Source of the DNA: Cytobacillus horneckiae
GTDB taxonomy: Bacteria > Bacillota > Bacilli > Bacillales > Cytobacillaceae
Direction: 5' to 3'
Assembly (NCBI RefSeq): GCF_002835735.1
Contig: NZ_PISD01000008.1
Location: 372,001 to 436,000 of the forward strand
Length of the DNA stretch: 64,000 nucleotides
The position numbers and the translations under genes are program-made. Each line of letters opens with the position of its first letter. Positions within the stretch are counted from its first letter, which is position 1. Shown piece by piece: positions 24,504 through 33,042 of this stretch. Below the pieces are notes generated by a model. It saw nothing but the letters and a program-made list of their open reading frames with translations. It was not told the origin of the DNA and ran no database searches.

Positions 24504-24950
24504 ATGACAATTATCATCAATTTAATGACAAGTTTTATTGCCGCGGCAGCTTTTGGCGTTATTTTTAATGCACCAAAAAAATCTTTGCTGCAATGTGGCT
24601 TTGTCGGCATGTTCGGCTGGCTTATTTATATATCATTAGTCAATCATAATCATGATGCCGTATTGGCTTCTTTAATTGCAGCCATTTTTATCTCCGCTAT
24701 TAGTCAAGTGTTTGCAAAAATATATCGCACGCCAATTATTATTTTTAGCGTAGCCGGCATCATTCCCCTCGTGCCTGGAGGAATTGCATACGATGCCATG
24801 AGAAACTTTGTGGAAAATGATTATAATATGGCGATTCAGCTTGCGGCGAGAGCATTTATGATATCTGGTGCAATCGCTGTCGGCTTAGTGATATCAGAAG
24901 TCATCTATCAGCTGATCATGAAGGCAAGATTGAAATTAAAAAAAGCGTAA
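24504..24950 (+). CDS. Threonine/serine exporter family protein, smaller subunit (ThrE_2/YjjB type)
   Basis: 148 residues, 20 bases after the larger subunit, with AAGGCGGG upstream. Four or five hydrophobic helices; the segment GIIPLVPGGIAYDAMRNFV is the counterpart of the PLVPG motif in the larger subunit and defines the ThrE_2 domain. The two products are expected to work together in the membrane. A terminator follows directly, so the pair forms a two-gene operon. Confidence 0.88.
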   Translation: MTIIINLMTSFIAAAAFGVIFNAPKKSLLQCGFVGMFGWLIYISLVNHNHDAVLASLIAAIFISAISQVFAKIYRTPIIIFSVAGIIPLVPGGIAYDAMRNFVENDYNMAIQLAARAFMISGAIAVGLVISEVIYQLIMKARLKLKKA

Positions 24951-24983
24951 GAAGCTTCGTTCATTCGAAGCTTCTTTTGTTTT
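24949..24983 (+). terminator. Terminator of the exporter pair
   Basis: A perfect 11-bp stem AAGAAGCTTCG / CGAAGCTTCTT, 6-nt loop, tail TTGTTTTG. It overlaps the last base pair of the stop codon. Confidence 0.85.
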
Positions 24984-25043
24984 GATTAGCGTTTATTCTA
25001 AGGTAAACTCGTTCACACTAAAGTATAAGGAATGGGGGCCAAT

Positions 25044-27080
25044 ATGCTAAAACTACGAATCATCTTTATTATTTTTTTAATGCTGGCACTTGTTTGTTTT
25101 CTATTTGTATACTCGAAGCCAGCCCCTGCAGAAACTGTATGGGACGACTTAATCATAATAAATAACTTGCCAGAGGTTGAAACCTCCTTTCATAAAGGAA
25201 AAACGAGGTTGACTGCAATCCATTTATATAAGGATGGCCACGTCAAAAAAGCAGCCAGAGCTTTAACATGGCATTCTTCTGACAGAAGTGTCGCTCAAGT
25301 AAGTCAAGATGGTCAAATAAGATTAAAAGGTAAAAAAGGGATGACAAAAATAACAGTTACAGACGGAACTTTTCAGGATAATCTTGTCATTAATCATGGC
25401 AAAGAAAAAGTTTCCGTTATTAAAGAAAAAGGGACTAAATATCATTTGATTTCACAACTGGTTAAAAGCTTAACTTTAGAAGAAAAAATAGGACAGATGC
25501 TGATGCCGGATTTCCGGCAGTGGGACGGTAAAGCTGTAACTGAGGTTAAACCAGAGATCGCTCAAATCATTCAAAAATATCATCTTGGCGGCATCATCCT
25601 ATTCAAAGAAAATATTCAATCTATCGAACAAACGCTCCATTTAACAACTGGATTTCAAAGCAATGCAGAAAAATTTGGATTATTATTGTCGATTGACCAA
25701 GAGGGTGGCAGTATTGACCGCTTGAATTTTGGCACAACAATGCCTGGAAATATGGCATTAGGAGCAGGAAATGATAAAAGGCTTACAGAACTTGTCGGTA
25801 AGGCGATTGGAAAAGAGTTGTCGTTACTCGGAATCAACATGGATTTTGCCCCAGTATTAGATATTAATAATAATCCGGAAAATCCTGTTATTGGGTTGAG
25901 ATCCTTTAGTTCTGATCCGGAGACAGTTACAAAAATGGGTACAGCGCTAGCAAAAGGGCTTGATGAAGCTAATATTGTTGCGGCAGCCAAGCATTTTCCA
26001 GGTCACGGGAATACTGCGGTTGATTCACATATAGGTTTGCCTGTTGTAAGGACAAAACTTGATGAGTTGAAGAAGATGGAACTACAACCATTTCAACAAT
26101 TAATGGATAAAGATATTGATGCGGTCATGTCGGCACATATTACCTATCCTTTCATCGAAACTGAGAAATTTAAGTCAGCTGTGTCAGGACAAGAAATTAC
26201 ACTGCCTGCTACATTGTCGCATAAAATCTTGACAAGACTAGTGAGAGACGAAATGGGATACGAAGGGGTGATCATTACAGATGCCTTGAATATGAATGCG
26301 ATCGCATCTCATTTTCAGCCTGTGGACTCGGCGATACGTGCAATTAAAGCCGGAGTGGATGTCCTTCTAATGCCTGTAGGAGTCGAAGAGGTGGCTAATG
26401 GTTTATATGAGGCAGTTGCAAAGGGAGATATAACAGAGGAAAGAATCAATCAGTCTGTCACTCGAATATTGACGCTTAAACTAAAGCATGGGATTTTAAA
26501 AGAGGAAGAAGCTCCTTCTTATCAAAAAAAGCTTGAAGCGGCTAGAAGTGGAATTCATTCTATAGAGCATCAACAATTAGAAAAACTAGCAGCAAAAAAA
26601 GGAATTACATTAGTGAAAAATAATGGAACGCTCCCTATTTCGCAAAATCTATATAAAAAAATCATCGTAATTGGCGATGATAGTAGTGATGTGTTAGCGG
26701 CCAGCTTAGAAAAGTTTCACTCAAATATTACCGCTTTTCGATTAGAAAATAAAAGCGATGGATTTGAAGAATGTAAAGAGGCTGATTTAATCATCATTTC
26801 TGTAAGTAATAATAAAAAACTGTCAGAAGATTACATAGATTTAGGCGAAAATAGGGATGTGCCTGTTGTATTCATATCAGTCGGTACTCCGTATGCAATT
26901 ACTGCACTTCCTTCTGCTGATAGCGTTATTGCCCAATTCGGACAAACGAAAGCGAGCTATCAAGCGACAGCTGAAGCATTGTTCGGTGGGTTTAATCCAT
27001 CTGGACGATTACCAGTAGCCATTCCAGATAAAAACGGACATGTGCTGTATCATTTTCGAGAGGGCTTATCATATGATTAA
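25044..27080 (+). CDS. Secreted/anchored beta-N-acetylglucosaminidase, GH3 (NagZ-like), with N-terminal Big domain
   Basis: 678 residues from ATG 25044, five bases after GGGGGCC. An N-terminal hydrophobic stretch and an Ala-x-Ala-like site (PAPA-E, about 31-34) suggest a signal peptide or anchor; there is no lipobox. Residues 35-115 resemble a bacterial Ig-like domain (WHSSDRSVAQVSQDGQIRLK). The GH3 barrel follows, with KHFPGHG at 316-322 (His/Asp dyad loop) and nucleophile D413 in ITDALNMNAI. A C-terminal alpha/beta domain is present, as in Bacillus NagZ but not enterobacterial NagZ. Role: removal of GlcNAc from muropeptides outside the membrane in cell-wall recycling. Confidence 0.88.
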   Translation: MLKLRIIFIIFLMLALVCFLFVYSKPAPAETVWDDLIIINNLPEVETSFHKGKTRLTAIHLYKDGHVKKAARALTWHSSDRSVAQVSQDGQIRLKGKKGMTKITVTDGTFQDNLVINHGKEKVSVIKEKGTKYHLISQLVKSLTLEEKIGQMLMPDFRQWDGKAVTEVKPEIAQIIQKYHLGGIILFKENIQSIEQTLHLTTGFQSNAEKFGLLLSIDQEGGSIDRLNFGTTMPGNMALGAGNDKRLTELVGKAIGKELSLLGINMDFAPVLDINNNPENPVIGLRSFSSDPETVTKMGTALAKGLDEANIVAAAKHFPGHGNTAVDSHIGLPVVRTKLDELKKMELQPFQQLMDKDIDAVMSAHITYPFIETEKFKSAVSGQEITLPATLSHKILTRLVRDEMGYEGVIITDALNMNAIASHFQPVDSAIRAIKAGVDVLLMPVGVEEVANGLYEAVAKGDITEERINQSVTRILTLKLKHGILKEEEAPSYQKKLEAARSGIHSIEHQQLEKLAAKKGITLVKNNGTLPISQNLYKKIIVIGDDSSDVLAASLEKFHSNITAFRLENKSDGFEECKEADLIIISVSNNKKLSEDYIDLGENRDVPVVFISVGTPYAITALPSADSVIAQFGQTKASYQATAEALFGGFNPSGRLPVAIPDKNGHVLYHFREGLSYD

Positions 27081-27124
27081 TTGGCGAGAGGCAGTAGAAA
27101 GAGAACCGTCTAATTTTGCCTGTT

Positions 27125-27370
27125 TAATACGACCAAATAACAGATGAGGATCGGAAAGCTGCCTGCTAATCGACCAGATGAGCAGCAATGGAAGATGAAC
27201 AGTCGATTAGCCGCGTCCAATTCGATCAAGTGAGCAACAATGGATAATGAACGGTCAATAAGCTACCTCCAATTAACCAAAAGTAAGAAACAATTAGTAA
27301 GGAAAGGTCGAAAAGCTACCTGCCTCTTATTCGACAAGGAGAGTAACAAAGAGCGGAGAAAGGTCGATGG
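27125..27370. repeat. Degenerate tandem array of about five 50-54-base units
   Basis: Units each contain a 'CGACCA/CGATCA..GTGAGCAACAA' part followed by 'GGAxxATGAACGGTCGATAAGCTACCTCC'-like text. Recurrent pieces include TCGACCAGATGAGCAGCAA, TCGATCAAGTGAGCAACAA and GGTCGAAAAGCTACCT. No frame stays open through the array, so it is not coding. It fills most of the 470 bases between the GH3 gene and the ABC exporter promoter. Confidence 0.65.
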
Positions 27371-27401
27371 TTTTGATGGTTCACTTTGAAAAAAATATAA
27401 T

Positions 27402-27435
27402 TGATATTGAATATCATTTTCAATTGGTATACAAT
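27402..27435 (+). promoter_or_regulatory. Fur-box-like operator and sigma-A promoter of the ABC exporter
   Basis: TGATATTGAATATCA (27402-27416) is a perfect 7-1-7 palindrome matching the Fur consensus TGATAATNATTATCA at 13 of 15 positions. It covers a -35 TTGAAT (27407-27412), which is 17 bases from -10 TACAAT (27430-27435). Inference: iron-dependent repression. Confidence 0.6.
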
Positions 27436-27554
27436 ACATACTTGGAAAGCAGTGTCATGCAAAATTAATTTTATGAATGACTGCTTGTATCACCTCAGAT
27501 AGAAGCATATAATCCAAAGTATATTTTAATAGATGCATAGAATAGGGGATAAGC

Positions 27555-29273
27555 ATGATTAAACGATTTTTTAGTTATTACCGGCCTCATAAACGATTAT
27601 TTATTATTGATTTTAGTTGTGCGATTATCGTTGCTATATTAGAGCTTGCCTTTCCAATTGCCGTGCAGTGGTTTGTAGATGATCTGCTTCCTACAAGCAA
27701 TTGGTCGATGATTGTCTCAGTTAGTGCTGGATTATTGACGCTTTATTTAGTAAGCACGGGTCTGCAATTTGTCGTTAACTACTGGGGACATAAACTTGGG
27801 ATTAATATTGAAACAGATATGAGACAACAGTTATTTAAGCACGTGCAAAGCCAGTCCTTCCGTTTTTTTGATAATACTAAAACTGGGCATATTATGAGCC
27901 GTACAACAAACGATTTAATGGATATTGGGGAGCTCGCCCATCACGGACCTGAAGATTTATTTATTGCTGCGATGACTTTTATAGGCGCTTTTTGGATTAT
28001 GATGACAATAAATGTGAAACTAGCTTTATTAGCCATCTTTATTGTTCCATTTCTAATCTGGCTTATTGCTTATTGCAATATTGCCATGAATAAAGCGTGG
28101 AAAAAGATGTATAGTGAAATTGCAGAAGTGAACGGCCGTGTAGAAGATAGTGTTTCAGGTGCACGCGTTGTTCAATCTTTTACAAATGAAGATTTTGAAA
28201 TCGAGCGCTTTACAAAAGATAATCGAAGATTCCGCAAAGCGAAGCTTGGAGGATATAAAGTAATGGGGTATACTGCCTCTGGCGTATATTTTCTTACGCG
28301 AATCTTAATTTTAGCGATATTGGTATACGGTTCCTATTTGGCTTTCAACGGCGAGCTAAAGCCAGGAGAGCTAGTTGCTTTTGTATTATATGCCAATGTT
28401 TTAATGAAACCGATTGATAAAATCAGTGCATTAATGGAGCTTTATCCGAAAGGAATGGCAGGGTTTAAGCGTTTTACGGAAATGCTCGATATGCAGCCTG
28501 AAATAGAGGATAGAGAGCATGCGATTGATGTTGCATCTTTGCGCGGAGATATCGCATTTAAAAATGTCTCATTTAGCTATGATGACAATAAAACGGTACT
28601 ATCGAATTTAAATATGAAAATAAATGCAGGGGAAACAGTTGCTTTTGTAGGGCCTTCTGGTGCCGGGAAATCAACGATTTGCTCACTTATACCAAGATTT
28701 TACGATGTGAATGCTGGCCAAATTACAATTGATCGTATGGATATTAGAGATATGACAAAACAATCATTGCGTTCGCAAATTGGTATCGTCCAGCAAGATG
28801 TCTTTCTTTTTACCGGAACATTAAAGGAAAATATCGCTTATGGAAAGCTGGATGCGACGGATGAAGAAATTTTTGATGCTGCAAAAAGAGCGCATCTTGA
28901 AAGTTTCATAAAGTCATTACCGAATGGCTATGAAACGCAAATAGGGGAAAGAGGTCTTAAGTTATCAGGTGGCCAGAAACAAAGGTTAGCGATTGCGCGA
29001 ATGTTCTTGAAGAATCCGCCTATCCTCATTCTCGATGAAGCCACTTCAGCACTTGATACGGAAACAGAAAAAATTATTCAAGCAGCTCTTAATGATTTGG
29101 CAAAAGATAGAACAACACTTGTGATTGCGCATAGACTGGCAACAATTAGGAATGCAGATACAATCAAGGTAGTGACAGAGGACGGCATTGCCGAAGAGGG
29201 CTCTCACGAAGAGCTTATCGAGCTTGGAGGGATTTTTGCGAACCTTCATCAAGTTCAGTATCAACGGGCATAA
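27555..29273 (+). CDS. ABC exporter, fused membrane and ATPase domains (half-transporter)
   Basis: 572 residues after AGGGGAT. Six membrane helices (about 15-310) precede the ATPase with Walker A GPSGAGKST (about 366-374), signature LSGGQKQR and Walker B ILILDEATSALD. A type IV exporter fold that should work as a homodimer; relatives export drugs, lipids or peptides. The Fur-box-like site upstream points to iron-related export, for example of a siderophore or haem, but no siderophore biosynthesis gene is in the window. Downstream is a carbon-nitrogen hydrolase with its own ribosome site. Confidence 0.92.
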   Translation: MIKRFFSYYRPHKRLFIIDFSCAIIVAILELAFPIAVQWFVDDLLPTSNWSMIVSVSAGLLTLYLVSTGLQFVVNYWGHKLGINIETDMRQQLFKHVQSQSFRFFDNTKTGHIMSRTTNDLMDIGELAHHGPEDLFIAAMTFIGAFWIMMTINVKLALLAIFIVPFLIWLIAYCNIAMNKAWKKMYSEIAEVNGRVEDSVSGARVVQSFTNEDFEIERFTKDNRRFRKAKLGGYKVMGYTASGVYFLTRILILAILVYGSYLAFNGELKPGELVAFVLYANVLMKPIDKISALMELYPKGMAGFKRFTEMLDMQPEIEDREHAIDVASLRGDIAFKNVSFSYDDNKTVLSNLNMKINAGETVAFVGPSGAGKSTICSLIPRFYDVNAGQITIDRMDIRDMTKQSLRSQIGIVQQDVFLFTGTLKENIAYGKLDATDEEIFDAAKRAHLESFIKSLPNGYETQIGERGLKLSGGQKQRLAIARMFLKNPPILILDEATSALDTETEKIIQAALNDLAKDRTTLVIAHRLATIRNADTIKVVTEDGIAEEGSHEELIELGGIFANLHQVQYQRA

Positions 29274-29429
29274 ACGCTTACAAATATATCCTTCCAATTA
29301 TTAATGAAAAGTGGTTGTTTTCTTAGTGAAAATCATTGATAATCTTATGGAGATAAGATTGTCTAAAAAGCATATGATATTTACGGCCTAGTACCTTCAT
29401 CTAGGAATAATAAATTGAGGGGGATGACG

Positions 29430-30305
29430 ATGAAAATGAGAGTTTCTAGTGTGCAATATCATTTGCATACCATCCGTTCGTTTGAAGATTTTGCAACACA
29501 ATGTGAACATTATATTAAAACTGCCCAGGAGTTCGGCACAGAATTTGTGCTCTTTCCAGAGTTCTTCACAACTCAGCTGCTTTCAATTGGAAGTGAGCAA
29601 GGAACGAGCCTTACTATCAACGAACTTCCTGGTTTTACTGAACAATATAGAAATTTATTTACAAGACTGGCAGTCGAATCAGGCATGCATATCATTGCCG
29701 GTACCCATGTCATTCATCGGGATGGAAAGCTGTACAATGTCGCTCATCTTTTTTACCCGGATGGAAGAATCGGCGAGCAGGCCAAGCTCCATATAACGCC
29801 AACTGAAGTACACGAGTGGAATATGTCTCCGGGTGAAGATTTACATGTATTTGATACTGATAAAGGCAGAATAGCGATTCTTACATGCTATGATATTGAA
29901 TTTCCTGAAATTGTCCGCATGGCAAAGGCAAAGGGGGCAGATGTCATCTTTTGCCCGTCCTGTACAGATGATCGCCACGGCTTTCATCGCGTTCGCTACA
30001 CTTCACACGCACGTGCGATTGAAAATCAAGTGTATGTGGTTGTAACAGGAACAATTGGCTCCTTGCCGACTGTTGACTTTATGAGAGCAAACTTTGGGCA
30101 AGCTGCGGTGATTACTCCTAATGATATCCCGTTTCCGCCTAAAGGCATTATGGCAGAAGGCGAGCTGAATGATGATATGATTATTACTGCTGATTTGGAC
30201 TTAAGCCTTCTTTATGAAGTAAGAGAAAGAGGTTCTGTTACTACTTGGCGTGATCGCAGAGTCGATTTGTACACAGATTGGGAGAAAGAAAACATTGACG
30301 GCTAA
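29430..30305 (+). CDS. Carbon-nitrogen hydrolase (nitrilase superfamily amidase)
   Basis: 291 residues from ATG 29430, after GAGGGGGATGACG; earlier in-frame starts lie on the ribosome site. Catalytic Glu44 in VLFPEFF, the Lys in QAKLHITPTEVHEW, and the Cys in ILTCYDIEFPE make the E-K-C triad. Known reaction: hydrolysis of amide or nitrile C-N bonds; the substrate is unknown. The last bases overlap the next (GNAT) gene. In B. subtilis YhcX, as I recall, GNAT and nitrilase are one protein with GNAT first; here they are two genes with nitrilase first. Confidence 0.9.
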   Translation: MKMRVSSVQYHLHTIRSFEDFATQCEHYIKTAQEFGTEFVLFPEFFTTQLLSIGSEQGTSLTINELPGFTEQYRNLFTRLAVESGMHIIAGTHVIHRDGKLYNVAHLFYPDGRIGEQAKLHITPTEVHEWNMSPGEDLHVFDTDKGRIAILTCYDIEFPEIVRMAKAKGADVIFCPSCTDDRHGFHRVRYTSHARAIENQVYVVVTGTIGSLPTVDFMRANFGQAAVITPNDIPFPPKGIMAEGELNDDMIITADLDLSLLYEVRERGSVTTWRDRRVDLYTDWEKENIDG

Positions 30306-30972
30306 ATATCACAATGAATTTTTCGTTATGAAAGACAGCAAGCCGATTCCAGCCGTAATAAGAAATTATACTGAAGCTGATTTCGAGAATTTAATAGCTA
30401 TTCAAGCTAAGTGTTTTCCTCCGCCGTTTCCACCAGACCTTTGGTGGAATGAAGCACAATTGAAGAACCATGTAGCCATTTTCCCTGAAGGCGCACTTTG
30501 CATCGAAGTTGATGGCATACTGGCAGGTTCATTAACTGGTGTAAGAGTGAACTTTAATTCTGATTATCCTGCTCATACATGGGAAGAAATGACTGATAAT
30601 GGCTATATCGGAACGCATAATTCCACCGGGAATACTTTATATATTGTCGATATTGCTGTCAGGCCGGATTACCGAAAGCTTGGTATAGGGAAAATACTAA
30701 TGCAGGCGATGTATCATGTAGTTGTTGAACTAGGTATAGACCGCTTGTTAGGTGGAGGCCGAATGCCAGGCTATCATAAAGTTTCGCACGAAAAAACACC
30801 TGAGCAATACGTTGATTCGGTTGTAAAAGGCGAGTTAAAAGACCCTGTTCTCACATTCTTGCTAAGCTGCGGGAGAAAGCCGCTCGCCATTGCAGCAAAC
30901 TATTTAGATGACGCCGAATCGAATAACTTTGGTGTATTAATGGAATGGAGAAACCCATTTAAGATGAAATGA
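30295..30972 (+). CDS. GNAT-family N-acetyltransferase
   Basis: 225 residues if translation begins at TTG 30295, which follows GGGAGAAAG and overlaps the nitrilase stop by 11 bases; the first ATG (30328) has no site. Motif A of the GNAT fold is visible: YIVDIAVRPDYRKLGIGKIL, the acetyl-CoA pyrophosphate loop R-x-x-G-I-G. A long C-terminal region with GGGRMPGYHKVSHEKTPEQY is typical of the GNAT half of the YhcX-type bifunctional enzymes. The overlap means coupled translation, so the two proteins probably act on the same substrate or complex. Confidence 0.85.
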   Translation: MTAKYHNEFFVMKDSKPIPAVIRNYTEADFENLIAIQAKCFPPPFPPDLWWNEAQLKNHVAIFPEGALCIEVDGILAGSLTGVRVNFNSDYPAHTWEEMTDNGYIGTHNSTGNTLYIVDIAVRPDYRKLGIGKILMQAMYHVVVELGIDRLLGGGRMPGYHKVSHEKTPEQYVDSVVKGELKDPVLTFLLSCGRKPLAIAANYLDDAESNNFGVLMEWRNPFKMK

Positions 30973-31006
30973 CCCGCGAGTCAATTGACTGCGGGTTTCT
31001 TGTTCT
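30972..31006 (+). terminator. Terminator after the GNAT gene
   Basis: ACCCGC (30972-30977) pairs with GCGGGT (30991-30996), enclosing AGTCAATTGACT, which is itself palindromic. Tail TTCTTGTTCT. Confidence 0.75.
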
Positions 31007-31048
31007 CTACAATAAAGAGAAGAAAGATTGTATAGGGCGGTGCTGTAC

Positions 31049-31264
31049 TTGCAAAAGAAATATCCCGGATTTCTGTTAATATTTATTGGATTAATATTTT
31101 TATATTTATCTTTTAAATTTCCAATGTCCCCTATTTTAGCTCTCTTACTGCTTATAGGCAGCATAATTTTAAACATTGCCGGCACGATAGTTTTAATAAA
31201 AATGTTCATATCGTTGCAAAAACAGAGCGAGATGAAGGGAAAAGAAACAACCAAAAAGCACTGA
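31049..31264 (+). CDS. Small two-helix membrane protein
   Basis: 71 residues from TTG 31049, which is the correct distance from GGGCGGTG; the upstream TTG 31028 has no site. Two hydrophobic helices (8-26 and 30-56) precede a charged tail with QSEMKGKETTKK. Stop followed at once by a terminator. No family was recognised; an isolated gene between two terminators. Confidence 0.6.
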   Translation: MQKKYPGFLLIFIGLIFLYLSFKFPMSPILALLLLIGSIILNIAGTIVLIKMFISLQKQSEMKGKETTKKH

Positions 31265-31280
31265 TTAGTGCTTTTTTTTT
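31254..31280 (+). terminator. Terminator after the small membrane gene
   Basis: AAGCACT / AGTGCTT with loop GATT, followed by TTTTTTTT. The left arm contains the last sense codons. Confidence 0.85.
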
Positions 31281-31442
31281 ATCTCTAAAGGATGATTGCC
31301 GTTCGGAATGCGAAAGATAACTGCGAAGCTTCCAACATTATATAATTTGCGTTTCTTTTCAAGCAGAACATTTGAATTTTTTATGTTTATCATCTAACTT
31401 GATAGTTATCATTTTACACACAGACACAAAGGGGACTTTACT

Positions 31443-32330
31443 ATGAAAAAGAAATTTGAACCGCTTTTTAAAGAGTTTCAATTTAAAAACGGAGTCACTC
31501 TAAAGAATCGCGTTGTCATGGCGCCGATGACGAATTATTCCTCCAATGAAGATGGTACGGTTTCTAAAGGTGAATTGGCTTATTATGCACGCCGTTCGAC
31601 TGGAGCTGGGATGGTCATTACTGCCTGTACTTACGTAACAGAAAATGGCATTGGGTTTCCAGGTGAATTTGCAGGCTATGATGATAAATTTATTCCTAGC
31701 TTTAAACAATTAGCCGATACCATAAAAGGGCAAGGAGCAAAAGCTATCCTGCAAATCTTTCATGGAGGAAGAGAGTGCCCACCTAATCTAGTCCCGAACG
31801 GAGAAATTGTCTCAGCAAGCTCAGTTCCCTCACCAAATAGGAGTGGGCAAGAACCAAGAGCATTGCATGATGATGAAATAAACCAAATTGTGAAAGCATT
31901 TGGTGATACGACAAAAAGAGCTATTGAGGCAGGATTTGATGGTGTAGAAATTCATGGTGCAAATGGATACTTAATTCAGCAATTCTTCTCTCCTCACTCA
32001 AACCAGAGAGCAGATAGATGGGGAGGAGCGCTGGAAAAAACAAGGCTGGCGTATGTTCTGGAACAAATTGCTGATAGAGTGCCGCTAATTGGGGTGGGAT
32101 CTATATATCATCCGGAAGATGCAATAGTAGCAATGAATGAAACGAATGTCCCTCTGTTGGCATTGGGCCGTGAACTTTTGGTTGATCCTGATTGGGTACA
32201 GAAAATAGCGGAAGGCAGAGAAGAGGAAGTAGTAACAAAGCTTGATCATGAACAGCAGGACAAACTCGTTATCCCAGATCCACTTTGGAAAGTTATTATG
32301 AGTGTGCCTGGGTGGGTTCCTGGAGTATAG
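31443..32330 (+). CDS. Old Yellow Enzyme-family NADH:flavin oxidoreductase with probable internal deletion
   Basis: 295 residues against the usual 365-375. The N-terminal barrel is normal: LKNRVVMAPMTNYSSNEDG, YYARRSTGAGMVI, QIFHGGRE, GFDGVEIHGANGYLIQQFFS and NQRADRWGG. After EKTRLAYVLEQ the sequence jumps to IADRVPLIGVGSI and PLLALGRELLVDPDW, the FMN-phosphate part. About 70-75 residues covering strands 5-6 of the TIM barrel are absent while the frame is kept (near 32040-32075). Such a protein probably cannot bind flavin properly; I regard it as a likely in-frame deletion pseudogene, not proven. Normal family reaction: reduction of activated C=C bonds. Confidence 0.75.
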   Translation: MKKKFEPLFKEFQFKNGVTLKNRVVMAPMTNYSSNEDGTVSKGELAYYARRSTGAGMVITACTYVTENGIGFPGEFAGYDDKFIPSFKQLADTIKGQGAKAILQIFHGGRECPPNLVPNGEIVSASSVPSPNRSGQEPRALHDDEINQIVKAFGDTTKRAIEAGFDGVEIHGANGYLIQQFFSPHSNQRADRWGGALEKTRLAYVLEQIADRVPLIGVGSIYHPEDAIVAMNETNVPLLALGRELLVDPDWVQKIAEGREEEVVTKLDHEQQDKLVIPDPLWKVIMSVPGWVPGV

Positions 32331-32335
32331 CCAAA

Positions 32336-32366
32336 GAAGCCCCGCTTTTTCTAAAGCGGGGCTTTG
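32336..32366 (+). terminator. Terminator after the OYE gene
   Basis: A perfect 12-bp stem AAGCCCCGCTTT / AAAGCGGGGCTT with loop TTCT. Very stable, short T-tail. Confidence 0.85.
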
Positions 32367-32396
32367 ATTAGCAATGCTGCAATAGTTAAGTTCAAT

Positions 32397-32873
32397 TTAT
32401 TCGATCACTGTATTCTTCTCAAATCCATCTGCAAACTGACGGTATTCCTGCACTTTTCCATCTTTATTTAAGTAATATACCGATATATTTCTAATATTTT
32501 CATTGTCATCAAAGCTAAAGAAAATGATAGCTTGCAATTCTTTATCCTTTAATGCTTGGAAATCAACTGAATCAGTACCCGTTTTACTTTCATAGTCCTC
32601 ATTTATTTTTATATCATATCTCCATGTTGGCAAATTGTACATTGAATCTGTCAGGCGTTGATCAGGATCACCAAATGTGTCTGTTATTTCCTCTGTACTT
32701 AAATTAGGGTGAATCTTCTCTTTAATTGAATCGATTGTGACTTTTTCTTCTTCAACAGCAGCTTCAATGGTCGGTTCAGTATAGCTTGTCTCTCCACTGG
32801 CATCAGAAAAATGTAACGGCATTGAAATTAGGCCTAGGGTTAGGAAGGAAACTGAAAAAATAAGCTTGAACAT
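32397..32873 (-). CDS. Secreted protein of unknown function
   Basis: 158 residues. The N-terminus has a lysine and a hydrophobic stretch (MFKLIFSVSFLTLGLISMPL) ending near SDASGE, a likely signal peptide without lipobox. An acidic spacer follows, then a domain with IHPNLSTEEITDTFGDPDQR and WRYDIKIN; this resembles the 'G.T..EV...FG.Pd' opening of BamE/SmpA-like folds found in many secreted small proteins. No catalytic motif. It converges on the OYE terminator and is divergent from the possible frameshifted gene at 33043. Confidence 0.6.
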   Translation of the reverse strand: MFKLIFSVSFLTLGLISMPLHFSDASGETSYTEPTIEAAVEEEKVTIDSIKEKIHPNLSTEEITDTFGDPDQRLTDSMYNLPTWRYDIKINEDYESKTGTDSVDFQALKDKELQAIIFFSFDDNENIRNISVYYLNKDGKVQEYRQFADGFEKNTVIE

Positions 32874-33042
32874 ATTAAAACCTCCAATGATTTCTTACTA
32901 TATATTAGACGTATTACCCGCTAAAAAGATTCATAATATTACAGTATGATTACATTTGGTACTTTAGAACGATAAAATAGTAAAATAAAATAAAGATATA
33001 TTACATAATCATACATTAAATGTAATTACTAGGGGATGTGAG

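Noticed and set aside
27125-27370. Possible CRISPR array
   Set aside because: The units are degenerate along their full length; there is no invariant repeat with distinct spacers and no cas gene in the window.
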